This document shows positions 17,123 to 26,670 of a stretch of DNA of 33,718 nucleotides, one piece after another. Within the stretch, counting starts at the first letter, position 1, and the number at the start of each line of letters is the position of its first letter. This DNA comes from Parabacteroides sp. Its GTDB lineage: Bacteria; Bacteroidota; Bacteroidia; Bacteroidales; Tannerellaceae. A program made the position numbers and the translations under genes. Under the pieces are notes generated by a model, which was not told where the DNA came from, did not search any database, and saw nothing but the letters and a program-made list of their open reading frames with translations. Where the stretch lies: contig JAFUOJ010000012.1 of NCBI GenBank assembly GCA_017481945.1, positions 1-33,718 on the forward strand. The letters are read 5' to 3'.

Positions 17123-17515
17123 TTATTCAACGTTTCCTCGAATGGTCAGGATAAAACTACCTGTTTTGCCATTGCTGTAAACCGAAATGGTTTTAACAAA
17201 TGGACCGGGACGATCTTTGGGATTGTATGTAATCTTGATGTCACCTGTCTTCCCCGGAGCAATTGGCTCTTTGGTCCATTCTGGCGTAGTACAACCACAA
17301 GACGCAATAACACGAGTTAAAACCAATGGTGCTTCTCCCGCATTCTTTATTGTAAATGTGTGGGATACATCTCCGTCTGCTTCTTTAATAGTACCAAAAT
17401 CATGAGATGTTTTTTCTGCTGAAATAACGGCTTTCCCTTTTTCTTTGTTATTCTGGGCGTAAACCATTCCTGTAGCCAACAGAATTGCCATGAAAATAAA
17501 AATAATCTGTTTCAT
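17123..17515 (-). CDS. Secreted DUF1573 protein, single-repeat form
   Basis: The 130-residue protein has a signal peptide (MKQIIFIFMAILLATGMVYAQ) and a single DUF1573 domain ending at the C-terminus. It includes HTFTIKNAGEAPLVLTRVIASCGCTTPEW and APGKTGDIKITYNPKDRPGP. It is close to the first repeat of the downstream protein at both protein and DNA level, so the two arose by tandem duplication. It lies 24 bp before the larger gene's ATG and heads the operon DUF1573-DUF1573-meaB. Function unknown; probably periplasmic or surface-exposed. Confidence 0.87.
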   Translation of the reverse strand: MKQIIFIFMAILLATGMVYAQNNKEKGKAVISAEKTSHDFGTIKEADGDVSHTFTIKNAGEAPLVLTRVIASCGCTTPEWTKEPIAPGKTGDIKITYNPKDRPGPFVKTISVYSNGKTGSFILTIRGNVE

Positions 17516-17547
17516 CTTTTCTTCTTATTTTGCTGTTGTTTACTTTG

Positions 17548-17555
17548 CAAAGATA
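17548..17555 (-). promoter_or_regulatory. -7 element of the DUF1573-meaB operon
   Basis: The minus-strand TATCTTTG lies 32 nt before the short DUF1573 gene. It separates this operon from the macroglobulin-like gene, whose stop lies upstream at 17587. No matching -33 TTTG was seen. Confidence 0.6.
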
Positions 17556-17586
17556 CGATATTAAATTAGGAATTTTGAATTATGAA

Positions 17587-20500
17587 TTAATTAATTCTTA
17601 ACTCTCCTCCTTTTGTATGTGAAACAAATTCAGGTGCGTATAGACATTGAATGGTACTGATACCTTCGGTGTATGTTCCAGGACGAGAAACGTAGACGGC
17701 ATATTCTAATACGTACGTACCTTGAGGAAGCCGATCGAAATAGAAGTTTTCTGAAATGTCTGTGGGTGATTGGTAGTACCAGACCCCTTCCCGATAGCCT
17801 AAACCTGATTGTTGATTCACAGGATCAAAACAACCGGCACGTAGATATTTTAACACGACATAATTCATCTCTTGGTCGGTTCGGATAACTAAACGAATGA
17901 TAACTTTGTCTCCTATTTGAAGCGGTTGTTCAGATGAAATCGGACGAAGCTGGATGTCTGTTCCGGTATTTGTCTCTACAAATAGTTTTTTCTCAACGTT
18001 TAATAGACCTTTTTTTTCGTCTACTTCATTGATACTTTGGAAATATTGTTCATAGACTGCTCCCCAAGCGGGACTTGTCCCCACTTTTGTGATAGAAAGG
18101 ATGTTGTCGGATGAATCTTTTTCTTTTTCAGTATTGTGACTTATTTTTAAATATCCGGTACCTAATTCTACCTGATTGGTACTATATGTTTGATCTCCCC
18201 ATTGTACCGTACAGGTGTTATTTGAGGATAGCCAATCACTTCCGGTCGTTAATAAGGCATAAATTGCATTGCAAGTAGCAGGGACGGATTCCCAGCTTTG
18301 AGTTCGTTTTTGATTGAGTAACCATTGTTTCATTCGGTCACATTCCTCTTTGTTGGGAGATAGTTCCTGGAAGAGTGCCATAAGTAGACTGTGTGTATCG
18401 ATTGGAGAAATAAGAAAACTGTTCTCCCTCCGGTTATTTGCCCAAAACATTCCTTCCTTGGGTGTAATAGTTGCAGTCTTTCGTAACCAAGTTAGAATTT
18501 GATTGGCTGTCTTTTGGTCCCCATTTCGGTACATGAGCCAAGCTATTTCTCCTTTCTCATAAAGAGATAGTTTTCCCCATTGTTTTTCTGCAAGATTCGT
18601 GTAGAAAAGGATCGCTTCTTGGGCCTCTCCTAATACCGGAATATCTCGATAATAACTACGCACGAATAGATAGTCTACAATCCAAGCAGGAATTGGACTC
18701 TTTTCCCAATTCTTACTTTTTTGGAGAGAGGTATAAGTTTTCTGAATCTCTTTATCTAAAAAGTACAATGCTTTTATTTGCATTTCTTTTTCTTGTTGGT
18801 TGTATTCGATGGCTTGCATTTGAGTAAGCCGGCTCATCCCTTTTAGGATATAAAGTGTAATGGCATGATTGGTGTACATTCCTTTGAACCAACCCCATCC
18901 ACCATCTTTTGTTTGTTGTTCAAGCAATTGCTGTAAAGCGATTGCTCGTTGATTGGCGGCTCGGTTTAAGTCAAAGAGAAGAGCAAGGCGTTGTTTTTGC
19001 TCTGTCTCGTTCTCCGCTTCTAATACCCAAGGTGACTCTTGCAATAAGATTGTTTTAAGCTCTGTATTCTTTTCTAAGTTTGAATAGAGTGTTGAGGTAT
19101 TCTTTCCTTGGGTTTCCCATTGTTTGATAATCTGTTGTATACGTGGATTTATTGTCGCTATATGGTAGGCCAGTGTATTGCTGTAGTAAGAGGCAAACCA
19201 AGAAATGATATTTTCATTTTCCGGTTGTGTGAGGGTGGGCAATGCTTGTACGGCATACCATATTGGATTAGCTGTTAATTCCAATGTTGTACGGAACGGT
19301 TGGATACCATTCTTGTTTTTTAAAGGAATTACCTGCTTGTCTGTATCAAACAGATAGAAAGGAGTACTGGCGGTAATCAAAATTTGATTGGATAAAACAG
19401 GTATGAGATGTTGTTCTCCATCACTTCCCTTGTCCCCTTGAGCTAATATACGACAACCTATGATTCCGTATGGAGTAGTTGGAACTTGGAAAGACCAGCT
19501 GACAGAGGTCGTATTTCCTGTCATTAAAGTAAAAGGTTTCTGTGATTTACTTAGGCAGATAATCGGTTGATCTGTATTGGGATCAAACAGCTCTAAAATG
19601 GCCTTCCCTTCTATGGGCTCTTGAGATTGGTTACTGATTTGCGCTGTAATAGTTACTTCATCTCCTTCTCGTAAAAAGCGAGGAAGATTGGGAGTAATCA
19701 TTAAAGGTTTACTGGTAATAACCTCTTTAGATAAATACCCATATTTTAGGTCTTTTGTTTGAGCTAATAATTGCAGCTTCCAAGTGGTGTTACTTTCTGG
19801 AGCTGTGAAACTGAAGGATACTTCTCCCTGGTTGTCTGTCTTTAATGCCGGATAGAAAAAAGCCGTTTCCGCAAAGTTTTCCCGAAATTGAATAGGGGTA
19901 GAAATAGGCTTATTTTCTATCGCCTCTTCTTGAACGTTTTGTGCGTCGTAGGCTGTTGATGCTACTCTGGCTTCTTTTAAAATGGTATTTTTCATGGCAA
20001 ATACTTGCCGGTCCTCTGAAATAGAATAGATAGGTCGTTCAGAGATTGGTTCAAAGAAATTCTGCCAATTAAGTTTGTCATATTGGTAGGCTGATACTGG
20101 TAAATGCTTAGGTATATTCCTATCAGATTGGTATTTCTTCCCAAAAGAATTTCCCCTATAAAAAATAGGACTGGATAATAGAATCGGTTTTTGAGGACTG
20201 AAGTACCATTTGAATGGCTCTAATTTGTCTAATGAGGCGTCATACATACTGACTAATACTTCTGATGTGACAGGGATTGAATCAGCATTGGTAATGCGAA
20301 ACTTCCAATATTCTTGACTTCCCGGTAATAGATGATTACGGAATGTCTCTGCATAAATATTTAGTTTTTGATCGGGTTGTCGACGGTAAATGGGAACTCG
20401 TTCTGTATAAAGTTTGCCCTCTTTGACAAAGGTAAAAGAAACGGAGAAACCGTTCCCGTCTGTCTCTTTAAATGGAATTCGGAAGTTTTTATTCTCGTTG

Positions 20501-23151
20501 TTGAGTCGGAGTAATTTACGTTCTGTACATCGTTGATCAATAGAGAATATCTCGTAGAGGATATAGGTCTCTTTATCTGATGTCCCGAATGTAAATAGAG
20601 CCTCTTCTCCCGGTAGACAGGTGGTCCGTGTCTTTATTAACCAAGTATGCATAAATACCGGCGGTTGTTTGTCTTGACGGTTGTACAAAATAAAGTCTTT
20701 ATAGTTGGATACAACTTGTCCTTTTGAATCTGTTGCTTGAACCTCTAAACGATAACGTCTGGCAGGAAATGAGTGGAAAAGGATGGAAGAAAGTTCATCT
20801 CCACTCATGAATGTGCCGCTTGTTACTGCTTTGTTTATTTTATAGGTCTCTTTGTTTAATAGGTCGGTTGTTACTTTCTCCTCTAATAGAGAATAGAGAG
20901 TATATTTACCCTGTATAGTTACCTCTTCTTCGTTGGCAGTATAAGCTGTGACTCTTGCATAGGCTGAATCACGGTCCATGATGTCATTGGGTAATTGGAT
21001 TTTAAATAAGAGACCTTGATTCCCAACAGTGAAAGTATAACTGGCCTCTTGTGTCTCTCCTTTACTGTCTGTTACGGTAGCCCTGACTCTATAGCTTAAA
21101 AAGATCGGATAGCTCAGATCTGCTTTTGGTACTTCAGGGGTAAAAGAAATGAAGAAATTTCCTTGGTTGTCAATTTCAGTAGTACCACTGGCTGATTGGT
21201 TATTGTAGTAACGAGGTATAATGGGTAAATAGTTATCCCCCCAGAAATAGGAGGGGGTGATGGTCCAATTTATTTTCCCGCCTTGTAGTGTTATTCCTGA
21301 AAATAATTCAGCTTTCCCTTGTATTTGGAGAGGGTGTCCAAAGTATACCTCCTCTTTTAATGGAAGAAGTTCTACTTGAAAAGTCGGACGTTTATACTCT
21401 TCTACTCGAATATTTATACGGTTGGTTCCACAGTCTAAAGTGAAAGTCCCGCTTAATGTTTGTTTAGGAATCATAAATTCTCCATTGAAAGAACCGAATG
21501 AGTCGGTTTGAAAAGTCTTTTGAGTAACAATTTTGTTGTTGGTGTCTAAAAGGGTAATAGTATAATCTTTTCCGGAGACAACATGAGGAGTGTTACAGCT
21601 TTGCACATAAGCAATTCCTTTAAAATAGATTGTTTGTCCAGGACGATAAATACCTCTATCCGTGAAAATAGATAATTCTACTCGCTCTTGAGAAGTAGAG
21701 TTATTTCTTCTGTAAGGATAAATGTTGGTAATGACGGAAGCTGTATCTTCTTGAAAAATAGGACGTATCAGCATAACCTTTTTCCCTATAGGAAAAGAGG
21801 CGAGACCGAAACGATTGGTTTTAATTTGACTTTGTATTTCAAGACTGTCGTTTTTATTGGTTTGGTAAGAGATGACTGTGGCCCCTTCGATAGGTTTACC
21901 ACTTTCTAAATCTGTAACGAATACTTCTGTTGCCTCTTTTTGTGAACGAGAAACAGTGGCTAAACGGCTTACGCTAAAATAGTTCGAAATTGTTAACTCT
22001 TTTCCCGGAGCTGTTATTTCATATTCATAAAATCCTAATTGCTTCATAGGAAATGTTAATAGGGTATCCATTTTTGTATAAGGGGTGGGTAAAGATAGGA
22101 AGACTGTATGCTTTTCTATCAATTCTCCACGTTTATTGAGATTCGTTTTTTCTTTTTGCCAAGTCTGTTCCGGACTTTGTTGACTTCTATAAATGCAGAT
22201 GGTAAGTTGAGGAGTATTTTTATAGTTAATGTTGAAACATAGGTCTTTCCCAGGATAAACATTATTATTGGTTTGAATATCTAATGAGGGAGTTTCCATC
22301 TCATTCAATTGATTTTTGAATATATTAACTCGGCTGTATTGGGAATACTTGGCTATACATTCTTGGCAGAGTGAATAGATGGCAGCCTGTGTAGAATCTT
22401 GCTGAGTTGAATCTCCTTGATAACGTTGGCTTTCTAAAAGATGTAGTTTTGAAATAAAGATTTCTGCTGCGTAATCTTTATTCTTATATTGTGTGTATAA
22501 ACTATCTAATAGATGGTTATAATAGGTTGCATTTATCAGTTGTTTTTCATATTTATATTGCCAATAGGCCAGTTCGTCAAATAGAAGTGCTTGTTTTTGG
22601 GGTTGCGTTTGACGGAAACTCAATAGATCATTATACCACTCAATAGCAGGCTGAATTTCTATTGCCCGATAAACTAAGAAGTCATAAACAGTAGGACGTA
22701 ATGTGGGTGTATCCTTCCCCTTTTCTAAAATGAGATTGTATTTGCTAATTGGTGTTTGCTGTAATAGAGGAGCTGGTTGTAAAGACAAAGTAAGTTCCTT
22801 TTTTATTTTCTCATTAAAAAGATTTAAACTCCATTCTCGCAGATCTGTAGGTTGGTAGTCGGTGAGTTCCGTTCGTCTTGAAATTTGAAATCTATGCCGG
22901 TCCAGATAATTATGATACATTTCTGCAATCATGGAATGGAGGATCGCAATTTCTACAGAATCAGAGCAAGTTTGAGTATAAGTTTCTACCTCTTGGATCA
23001 ATTCGGGAAAAGAGTCCGTATTTTTCTCTAATTGTTCTGTTATTTGAGTGATTAAAGCCTGAATACGCTCAGGTGAATTTTGGGCTTGAATGATATTTCT
23101 CTGAAATATAAAAGAAATGAATAGGAATATAATAAAAGCTCTTACTTTCAT
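17587..23151 (-). CDS. Alpha-2-macroglobulin-like secreted protein lacking the thioester motif
   Basis: The 1,854-residue protein begins with a signal peptide (MKVRAFIIFLFISFIFQRNIIQAQ) and a helical region to about 290. Macroglobulin domains follow, with MG2 marked by FTDRGIYRPGQTIYFKG (Gly500). The A2M domain is near 1090-1180 (FFYPALKTDNQGEVSFSFTAPESNTTWKLQLLAQT). A helical complement-like barrel spans about 1300-1600, and beta domains lie at the end. Where thioester members carry CxEQ, this protein reads LTQPENENIISWF (Pro1310), with no Cys or Gln. It therefore cannot form a covalent trap and resembles the thioester-less class (E. coli YfaS type). Likely periplasmic; bacterial members are proposed to guard against proteases, which is inference here. 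No PBP1C gene is adjacent. Confidence 0.88.
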   Translation of the reverse strand: MKVRAFIIFLFISFIFQRNIIQAQNSPERIQALITQITEQLEKNTDSFPELIQEVETYTQTCSDSVEIAILHSMIAEMYHNYLDRHRFQISRRTELTDYQPTDLREWSLNLFNEKIKKELTLSLQPAPLLQQTPISKYNLILEKGKDTPTLRPTVYDFLVYRAIEIQPAIEWYNDLLSFRQTQPQKQALLFDELAYWQYKYEKQLINATYYNHLLDSLYTQYKNKDYAAEIFISKLHLLESQRYQGDSTQQDSTQAAIYSLCQECIAKYSQYSRVNIFKNQLNEMETPSLDIQTNNNVYPGKDLCFNINYKNTPQLTICIYRSQQSPEQTWQKEKTNLNKRGELIEKHTVFLSLPTPYTKMDTLLTFPMKQLGFYEYEITAPGKELTISNYFSVSRLATVSRSQKEATEVFVTDLESGKPIEGATVISYQTNKNDSLEIQSQIKTNRFGLASFPIGKKVMLIRPIFQEDTASVITNIYPYRRNNSTSQERVELSIFTDRGIYRPGQTIYFKGIAYVQSCNTPHVVSGKDYTITLLDTNNKIVTQKTFQTDSFGSFNGEFMIPKQTLSGTFTLDCGTNRINIRVEEYKRPTFQVELLPLKEEVYFGHPLQIQGKAELFSGITLQGGKINWTITPSYFWGDNYLPIIPRYYNNQSASGTTEIDNQGNFFISFTPEVPKADLSYPIFLSYRVRATVTDSKGETQEASYTFTVGNQGLLFKIQLPNDIMDRDSAYARVTAYTANEEEVTIQGKYTLYSLLEEKVTTDLLNKETYKINKAVTSGTFMSGDELSSILFHSFPARRYRLEVQATDSKGQVVSNYKDFILYNRQDKQPPVFMHTWLIKTRTTCLPGEEALFTFGTSDKETYILYEIFSIDQRCTERKLLRLNNENKNFRIPFKETDGNGFSVSFTFVKEGKLYTERVPIYRRQPDQKLNIYAETFRNHLLPGSQEYWKFRITNADSIPVTSEVLVSMYDASLDKLEPFKWYFSPQKPILLSSPIFYRGNSFGKKYQSDRNIPKHLPVSAYQYDKLNWQNFFEPISERPIYSISEDRQVFAMKNTILKEARVASTAYDAQNVQEEAIENKPISTPIQFRENFAETAFFYPALKTDNQGEVSFSFTAPESNTTWKLQLLAQTKDLKYGYLSKEVITSKPLMITPNLPRFLREGDEVTITAQISNQSQEPIEGKAILELFDPNTDQPIICLSKSQKPFTLMTGNTTSVSWSFQVPTTPYGIIGCRILAQGDKGSDGEQHLIPVLSNQILITASTPFYLFDTDKQVIPLKNKNGIQPFRTTLELTANPIWYAVQALPTLTQPENENIISWFASYYSNTLAYHIATINPRIQQIIKQWETQGKNTSTLYSNLEKNTELKTILLQESPWVLEAENETEQKQRLALLFDLNRAANQRAIALQQLLEQQTKDGGWGWFKGMYTNHAITLYILKGMSRLTQMQAIEYNQQEKEMQIKALYFLDKEIQKTYTSLQKSKNWEKSPIPAWIVDYLFVRSYYRDIPVLGEAQEAILFYTNLAEKQWGKLSLYEKGEIAWLMYRNGDQKTANQILTWLRKTATITPKEGMFWANNRRENSFLISPIDTHSLLMALFQELSPNKEECDRMKQWLLNQKRTQSWESVPATCNAIYALLTTGSDWLSSNNTCTVQWGDQTYSTNQVELGTGYLKISHNTEKEKDSSDNILSITKVGTSPAWGAVYEQYFQSINEVDEKKGLLNVEKKLFVETNTGTDIQLRPISSEQPLQIGDKVIIRLVIRTDQEMNYVVLKYLRAGCFDPVNQQSGLGYREGVWYYQSPTDISENFYFDRLPQGTYVLEYAVYVSRPGTYTEGISTIQCLYAPEFVSHTKGGELRIN

Positions 23152-23247
23152 ATCTACTTGGATTTACTTGTTAAACAGATACCCTTTTTAGTATAGATAC
23201 AAAGTAAGAGCAAAAAGTTGTAAAAGTACAGTTAATAAGGAATAAAT

Positions 23248-23745
23248 TTACTTTTTACGAATGTAAGTTAGGAAGGTGTATGGATAGGGATTTTTTTCGT
23301 CTGCCGGAAAATCCTGTCGTTCTACCTCTTCCCATAAATCCCAATTGACAACAGGAAAGAATGCATCTGCATCTGGAAATTTAGCATGAACACGAGTTAA
23401 ATACATCTTATCAGCAAAACTTAATCCTTGTCTGTAAACTAAAGATCCTCCTATTAAGAATATTTGCTCCTCTTTTTCACAAAGTTCCAATGCTTCGTGC
23501 ATAGATTCGCAAGCAAAGCAATTTATAAAACCGGCTTCTGGCATATTCGTTAATACGACATTCTTACGGTTGGGAAGTCCGCCGTTCGGTAGGGATTCGA
23601 AAGTTTTACGTCCCATAATCACTACATGGCCAGTGGTCAATTCCTTAAAACGTTTCATGTCTGCAGGCATGTGCCAAAGTAAATTTTGATTTTTACCGAT
23701 TGCATTGTCTTCTGCGACAGCTGCGATAATTGAAATTGTACTCAT
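23248..23745 (-). CDS. folA: Dihydrofolate reductase
   Basis: The 165-residue protein reduces dihydrofolate to tetrahydrofolate with NADPH. It shows IIAAVAEDNAIGKNQNLLWHMPADMKRFKEL, with the catalytic acid at Asp29. GHVVIMGRKTFESLP follows, then the second nucleotide-binding stretch IFLIGGSLVYRQGL. Length is typical of chromosomal DHFR. It lies 44 bp after thyA on the same strand, the usual pairing, since ThyA produces the dihydrofolate that FolA recycles. Confidence 0.96.
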   Translation of the reverse strand: MSTISIIAAVAEDNAIGKNQNLLWHMPADMKRFKELTTGHVVIMGRKTFESLPNGGLPNRKNVVLTNMPEAGFINCFACESMHEALELCEKEEQIFLIGGSLVYRQGLSFADKMYLTRVHAKFPDADAFFPVVNWDLWEEVERQDFPADEKNPYPYTFLTYIRKK

Positions 23746-23789
23746 AGACTTATCTTTTAATAAAACTTGCTGTTATCTGTATGCTGTAT

Positions 23790-24584
23790 TTATACAGCCA
23801 CTACCCCTTTAATATGTGGGTGTGGATCATAATTCATCAGATTAAAGTCCTCATATTGGAAACTAAAAATATCTTTTACATTTGGATTTATTTCCATTTG
23901 TGGAAGAGGACGTGGGTCACGAGTTAATTGTAACTTTACCTGTTCCAAATGGTTTGTATAGATATGTGCGTCTCCTAAAGTATGAACGAAATCCCCGGCT
24001 TGTAGTCCGGTGACTTGCGCCATCATTTGTAATAAAAGTGCGTAAGAAGCAATATTGAAAGGAACTCCTAAAAAGATGTCGGCACTTCGTTGATACAGTT
24101 GTAGACTTAAACGACCATTTGCAACGTAGAATTGAAAAAATGCATGGCAAGGAGGTAAGTGCATTTCCTCTAAATTACCAACGTTCCAGGCACTAACAAT
24201 GATTCGTCTGGAATCCGGATTCTTTTTGATTGTTTCTATTGCCTGACTGATTTGATCAATATTTCCTCCCTTATAATCTGGCCAAGAACGCCATTGGTAT
24301 CCGTAGATAGGACCTAAATCTCCGTTCTCATCAGCCCATTCATTCCAAATACGAACTCCGTGTTCTTGTAAATACTTGACATTTGTATCCCCTTGTAAGA
24401 ACCACAGTAATTCATAAATAATAGATTTCAAATGCAACTTCTTTGTTGTGAGTAAAGGAAACCCCTCCTCTAAATTGAAACGCATTTGATGTCCAAATAT
24501 ACTGTAGGTTCCGGTTCCTGTCCGGTCTTCTTTTTTTACACCTTCAGTAAGAACACGATTGAGTAAATCTAAATATTGTTTCAT
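23790..24584 (-). CDS. thyA: Thymidylate synthase
   Basis: The 264-residue protein, the same length as E. coli ThyA, methylates dUMP to dTMP using methylene-tetrahydrofolate. The nucleophile Cys146 sits in [33 protein letters not shown] and [16 protein letters not shown] supply the folate- and dUMP-binding residues, and [17 protein letters not shown] the phosphate-binding loop. It has its own promoter and precedes folA in a two-gene operon that may extend into the macroglobulin-like gene 96 bp further on. Confidence 0.97.
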   Translation of the reverse strand: MKQYLDLLNRVLTEGVKKEDRTGTGTYSIFGHQMRFNLEEGFPLLTTKKLHLKSIIYELLWFLQGDTNVKYLQEHGVRIWNEWADENGDLGPIYGYQWRSWPDYKGGNIDQISQAIETIKKNPDSRRIIVSAWNVGNLEEMHLPPCHAFFQFYVANGRLSLQLYQRSADIFLGVPFNIASYALLLQMMAQVTGLQAGDFVHTLGDAHIYTNHLEQVKLQLTRDPRPLPQMEINPNVKDIFSFQYEDFNLMNYDPHPHIKGVVAV

Positions 24585-24603
24585 TTTTGTCGATTAATCA
24601 TGA

Positions 24604-24634
24604 CAAAAGTACGAAAGTGATTTGTATTAAACAA
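24604..24634 (-). promoter_or_regulatory. Promoter of thyA-folA
   Basis: On the minus strand TACTTTTG (24604-24611) lies 20 nt downstream of a GTTG-type -33 element (around 24632-24634). The -7 element is 20 nt before the thyA ATG, predicting a very short leader. Confidence 0.65.
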
Positions 24635-24673
24635 CATTATTCTGCAACATCATGTCGTTTGTTATAATAATTG

Positions 24674-24681
24674 TATATTTG
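24674..24681 (+). promoter_or_regulatory. -7 element of galM
   Basis: TATATTTG lies 34 nt before the galM start. A TTTG at 24658-24661 is too close to act as a standard -33 element. Confidence 0.55.
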
Positions 24682-24715
24682 CCAACAGAACAAATAAACA
24701 TTAATTCGTATCGAA

Positions 24716-25852
24716 ATGAAGAGACTATGTATGGCTGTTATGGCAGTCTGTATGTTGCTGTCATGTGCAGGAAATGAGAAAAAAGAAGCAGCTACGCTTT
24801 CTGGTTTACAAGCTTCTAAGTTTGTTGCTGATGTTAATGGTAAATCTACCGGTTTGTATGTATTGAAGAATAAAAACGGTATGGAAGTTTGTGTGACAAA
24901 CTTTGGAGGACGTATCGTAAGTATCATGGCTCCGGACAAAGAGGGTAAAATGAGAGATGTTGTTCTGGGATTTGACAATGTGAAAGATTACATGACTTAT
25001 CCAACGGACTTTGGAGCTACTATCGGACAGTACGCAAACCGTATCAATCAAGGTAAATTTACATTGGATGGTGTAGATTATCAATTGCCACAAAATAACT
25101 ATGGACACTGTTTGCATGGAGGACCAAAAGGTTTTCAATACCAGGTGTTTGACGCTGTTCAACAGGGAGATCAGACTTTGGAATTAAGTTATTTATGTAA
25201 AGATGGTGAAGAGGGGTTCCCGGGAAATGTACAATGTAAAGTGGTAATGACCTTGACAGATGATAATGCAATTGATATTAAGTATTCAGCAGAAACTGAT
25301 AAACCGACTATTGTAAATATGACAAATCACTCTTATTTCAATTTGGACGGAAATGCAGCAAGTAATGCTAAACATCTGTTGACTATTGACGCAGATAATT
25401 ATACACCGGTAGATAGTACCTTTATGACTACTGGTGGGATTCTTCCTGTAGAAGGTACTCCGATGGACTTTAGAACTCCGACTGCTATCGGAGAACGTAT
25501 CAATAATTATGATTTCGTGCAGTTGAAAAATGGTAAGGGGTATGATCATAATTGGGTATTGAATACGAAAGGGGATGTAAGTAAACCATGTGCTATTCTT
25601 AAGTCTCCGGAAAGTGGTATCGTATTAAGTGTTTATACCAATGAACCGGGTGTTCAATGTTATGCTGGTAATTTCTTAGATTCAACTTTGACAGGTAAGA
25701 ACGGTATTGTTTATAATGAACGTGCTTCTGTTTGTTTGGAAACTCAGAAATTCCCTGATACACCAAACAAACCAGAATGGCCATCTGCTGTTTTACGTCC
25801 AGGAGAAAAATATTTTAGCCATTGTATCTTTAAATTTACTGTAGAAAAGTAA
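24716..25852 (+). CDS. galM: Aldose 1-epimerase (mutarotase), lipoprotein
   Basis: The 378-residue protein interconverts alpha and beta anomers of sugars such as galactose. The N-terminus MKRLCMAVMAVCMLLSCAGNEKK is a lipoprotein signal with lipobox LLSC (Cys17), so it is predicted to be anchored in an envelope membrane rather than cytosolic. The mutarotase fold shows TNFGGRIVSIMAPDKEGK, GATIGQYANRINQGKF, HCLHGGPKGFQY with its catalytic-region His, NMTNHSYFNLDG and GYDHNWVL. YNERASVCLETQKFPDTPN contains the catalytic Glu. A strong terminator follows, isolating it from the next gene. Confidence 0.93.
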   Translation: MKRLCMAVMAVCMLLSCAGNEKKEAATLSGLQASKFVADVNGKSTGLYVLKNKNGMEVCVTNFGGRIVSIMAPDKEGKMRDVVLGFDNVKDYMTYPTDFGATIGQYANRINQGKFTLDGVDYQLPQNNYGHCLHGGPKGFQYQVFDAVQQGDQTLELSYLCKDGEEGFPGNVQCKVVMTLTDDNAIDIKYSAETDKPTIVNMTNHSYFNLDGNAASNAKHLLTIDADNYTPVDSTFMTTGGILPVEGTPMDFRTPTAIGERINNYDFVQLKNGKGYDHNWVLNTKGDVSKPCAILKSPESGIVLSVYTNEPGVQCYAGNFLDSTLTGKNGIVYNERASVCLETQKFPDTPNKPEWPSAVLRPGEKYFSHCIFKFTVEK

Positions 25853-25866
25853 GCTTAAATAAATTC

Positions 25867-25912
25867 TATAAAAAGAAACGCCAAGTTATAACACTTGGCG
25901 TTTCTTTTTATA
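25867..25912 (+). terminator. Terminator of galM
   Basis: A perfect 19-bp stem (25867-25885 with 25894-25912) encloses an 8-nt loop. Its core is ACGCCAAG/CTTGGCGT, with an A-run before and a T-rich run (TTTCTTTTTATA) after. Confidence 0.9.
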
Positions 25913-25938
25913 GGGGAGTCAGTTATAAAGCCTGATAA

Positions 25939-25979
25939 ATAGTTGTTACAGGGTTATGCACAGTTTAATATGGATGGAC
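25939..25979 (+). pseudogene. Relic of a signal-peptide coding segment
   Basis: This 41-bp stretch aligns with 26707-26746, inside the signal-peptide region of the downstream gene, at 37 of 41 positions. There are three substitutions and one extra G. The shared core is TTATGCACAGTTTA. The extra base breaks the frame, so it is not coding now. It begins 26 bp after the galM terminator and no further similarity is obvious downstream. Confidence 0.6.
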
Positions 25980-26355
25980 TTCATGAAGTGGGATTACTTT
26001 TTTTCTTTTAGAGTAATGAGGTGAATAAAGTGTTGAAAAACATTGGTTTATAATGATTATGACATATTGTCAGTCTCTGTTTTTCTTTTATTCCTATTTG
26101 GTGGTAAAATTAGGATCTGTTGTAATTATCTTTTTGTATAGGGAAAGGATTTTTGATTGACGGATTGTAATAAGAGTTGCAGAGAGGAAGAAATATGAAT
26201 TGCATTTTGTCATAGATAAGATAATTTTTCTGACAATCGGGAAAAGGTTAACCTTCGGAGATTTGCATATTTGGAAAAATCTGAATGGATGGACAGAAAT
26301 ATAGAAAAGATTTTAGGGGTATTTTTAGTTGTTTGAAATTTACGAGGAAATAGGA

Positions 26356-26440
26356 GCCGAGTAATTGAAATTAACTGCCGGGTAGTTGGAATTGGCTGCC
26401 GAGAGAGTATAGGATTACCAGGGAGTTATTGGGAATTACA
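26356..26440. repeat. Degenerate 21-bp tandem repeat
   Basis: Units at 26356-26376 and 26377-26397 match at 16 of 21 positions, and all five differences are A in the first and G in the second. Units at 26398-26418 and 26419-26439 are weaker matches sharing the AG(T)TATTGGAATTAC-like pattern. Non-coding; function unknown. Confidence 0.45.
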
Positions 26441-26637
26441 AGCCAGATAATTTTTACTAACAGGAACAAAATATCTCTTTTCTGCCTTGTTTTCTCTATT
26501 TTTTATTGAAAGTGTGTTATAAAGCATGACAAAATGTCTGTAGTTCTGTTTTTGAGAAATCTCATTTGGAAAAGTATGAACTATAATAGAAGTAAGATTT
26601 TCAATATAAGAAATGTTTTTATAAGAGAAAAAAGGAC

Positions 26638-26645
26638 TATATTTG
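26638..26645 (+). promoter_or_regulatory. -7 element of the secreted 676-residue protein gene
   Basis: TATATTTG lies 25 nt before the start codon. No convincing -33 element at the standard spacing. Confidence 0.55.
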
Positions 26646-26670
26646 GTTTGTAATTAACAAGTGTAATATC

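Larger units (their letters stand above)
25913..26670. other. Gene-free region between galM and the secreted 676-residue protein
   Basis: About 760 bp with no convincing coding frame. It holds a 41-bp relic matching the signal-peptide segment of the downstream gene (25939-25979), a 12-bp perfect palindrome AAGGTTAACCTT (26244-26255), a degenerate 21-bp tandem repeat (26356-26440) and the downstream gene's -7 element (26638-26645). The rest looks like ordinary AT-rich DNA. The relic suggests part of it is decayed coding sequence. Confidence 0.6.
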
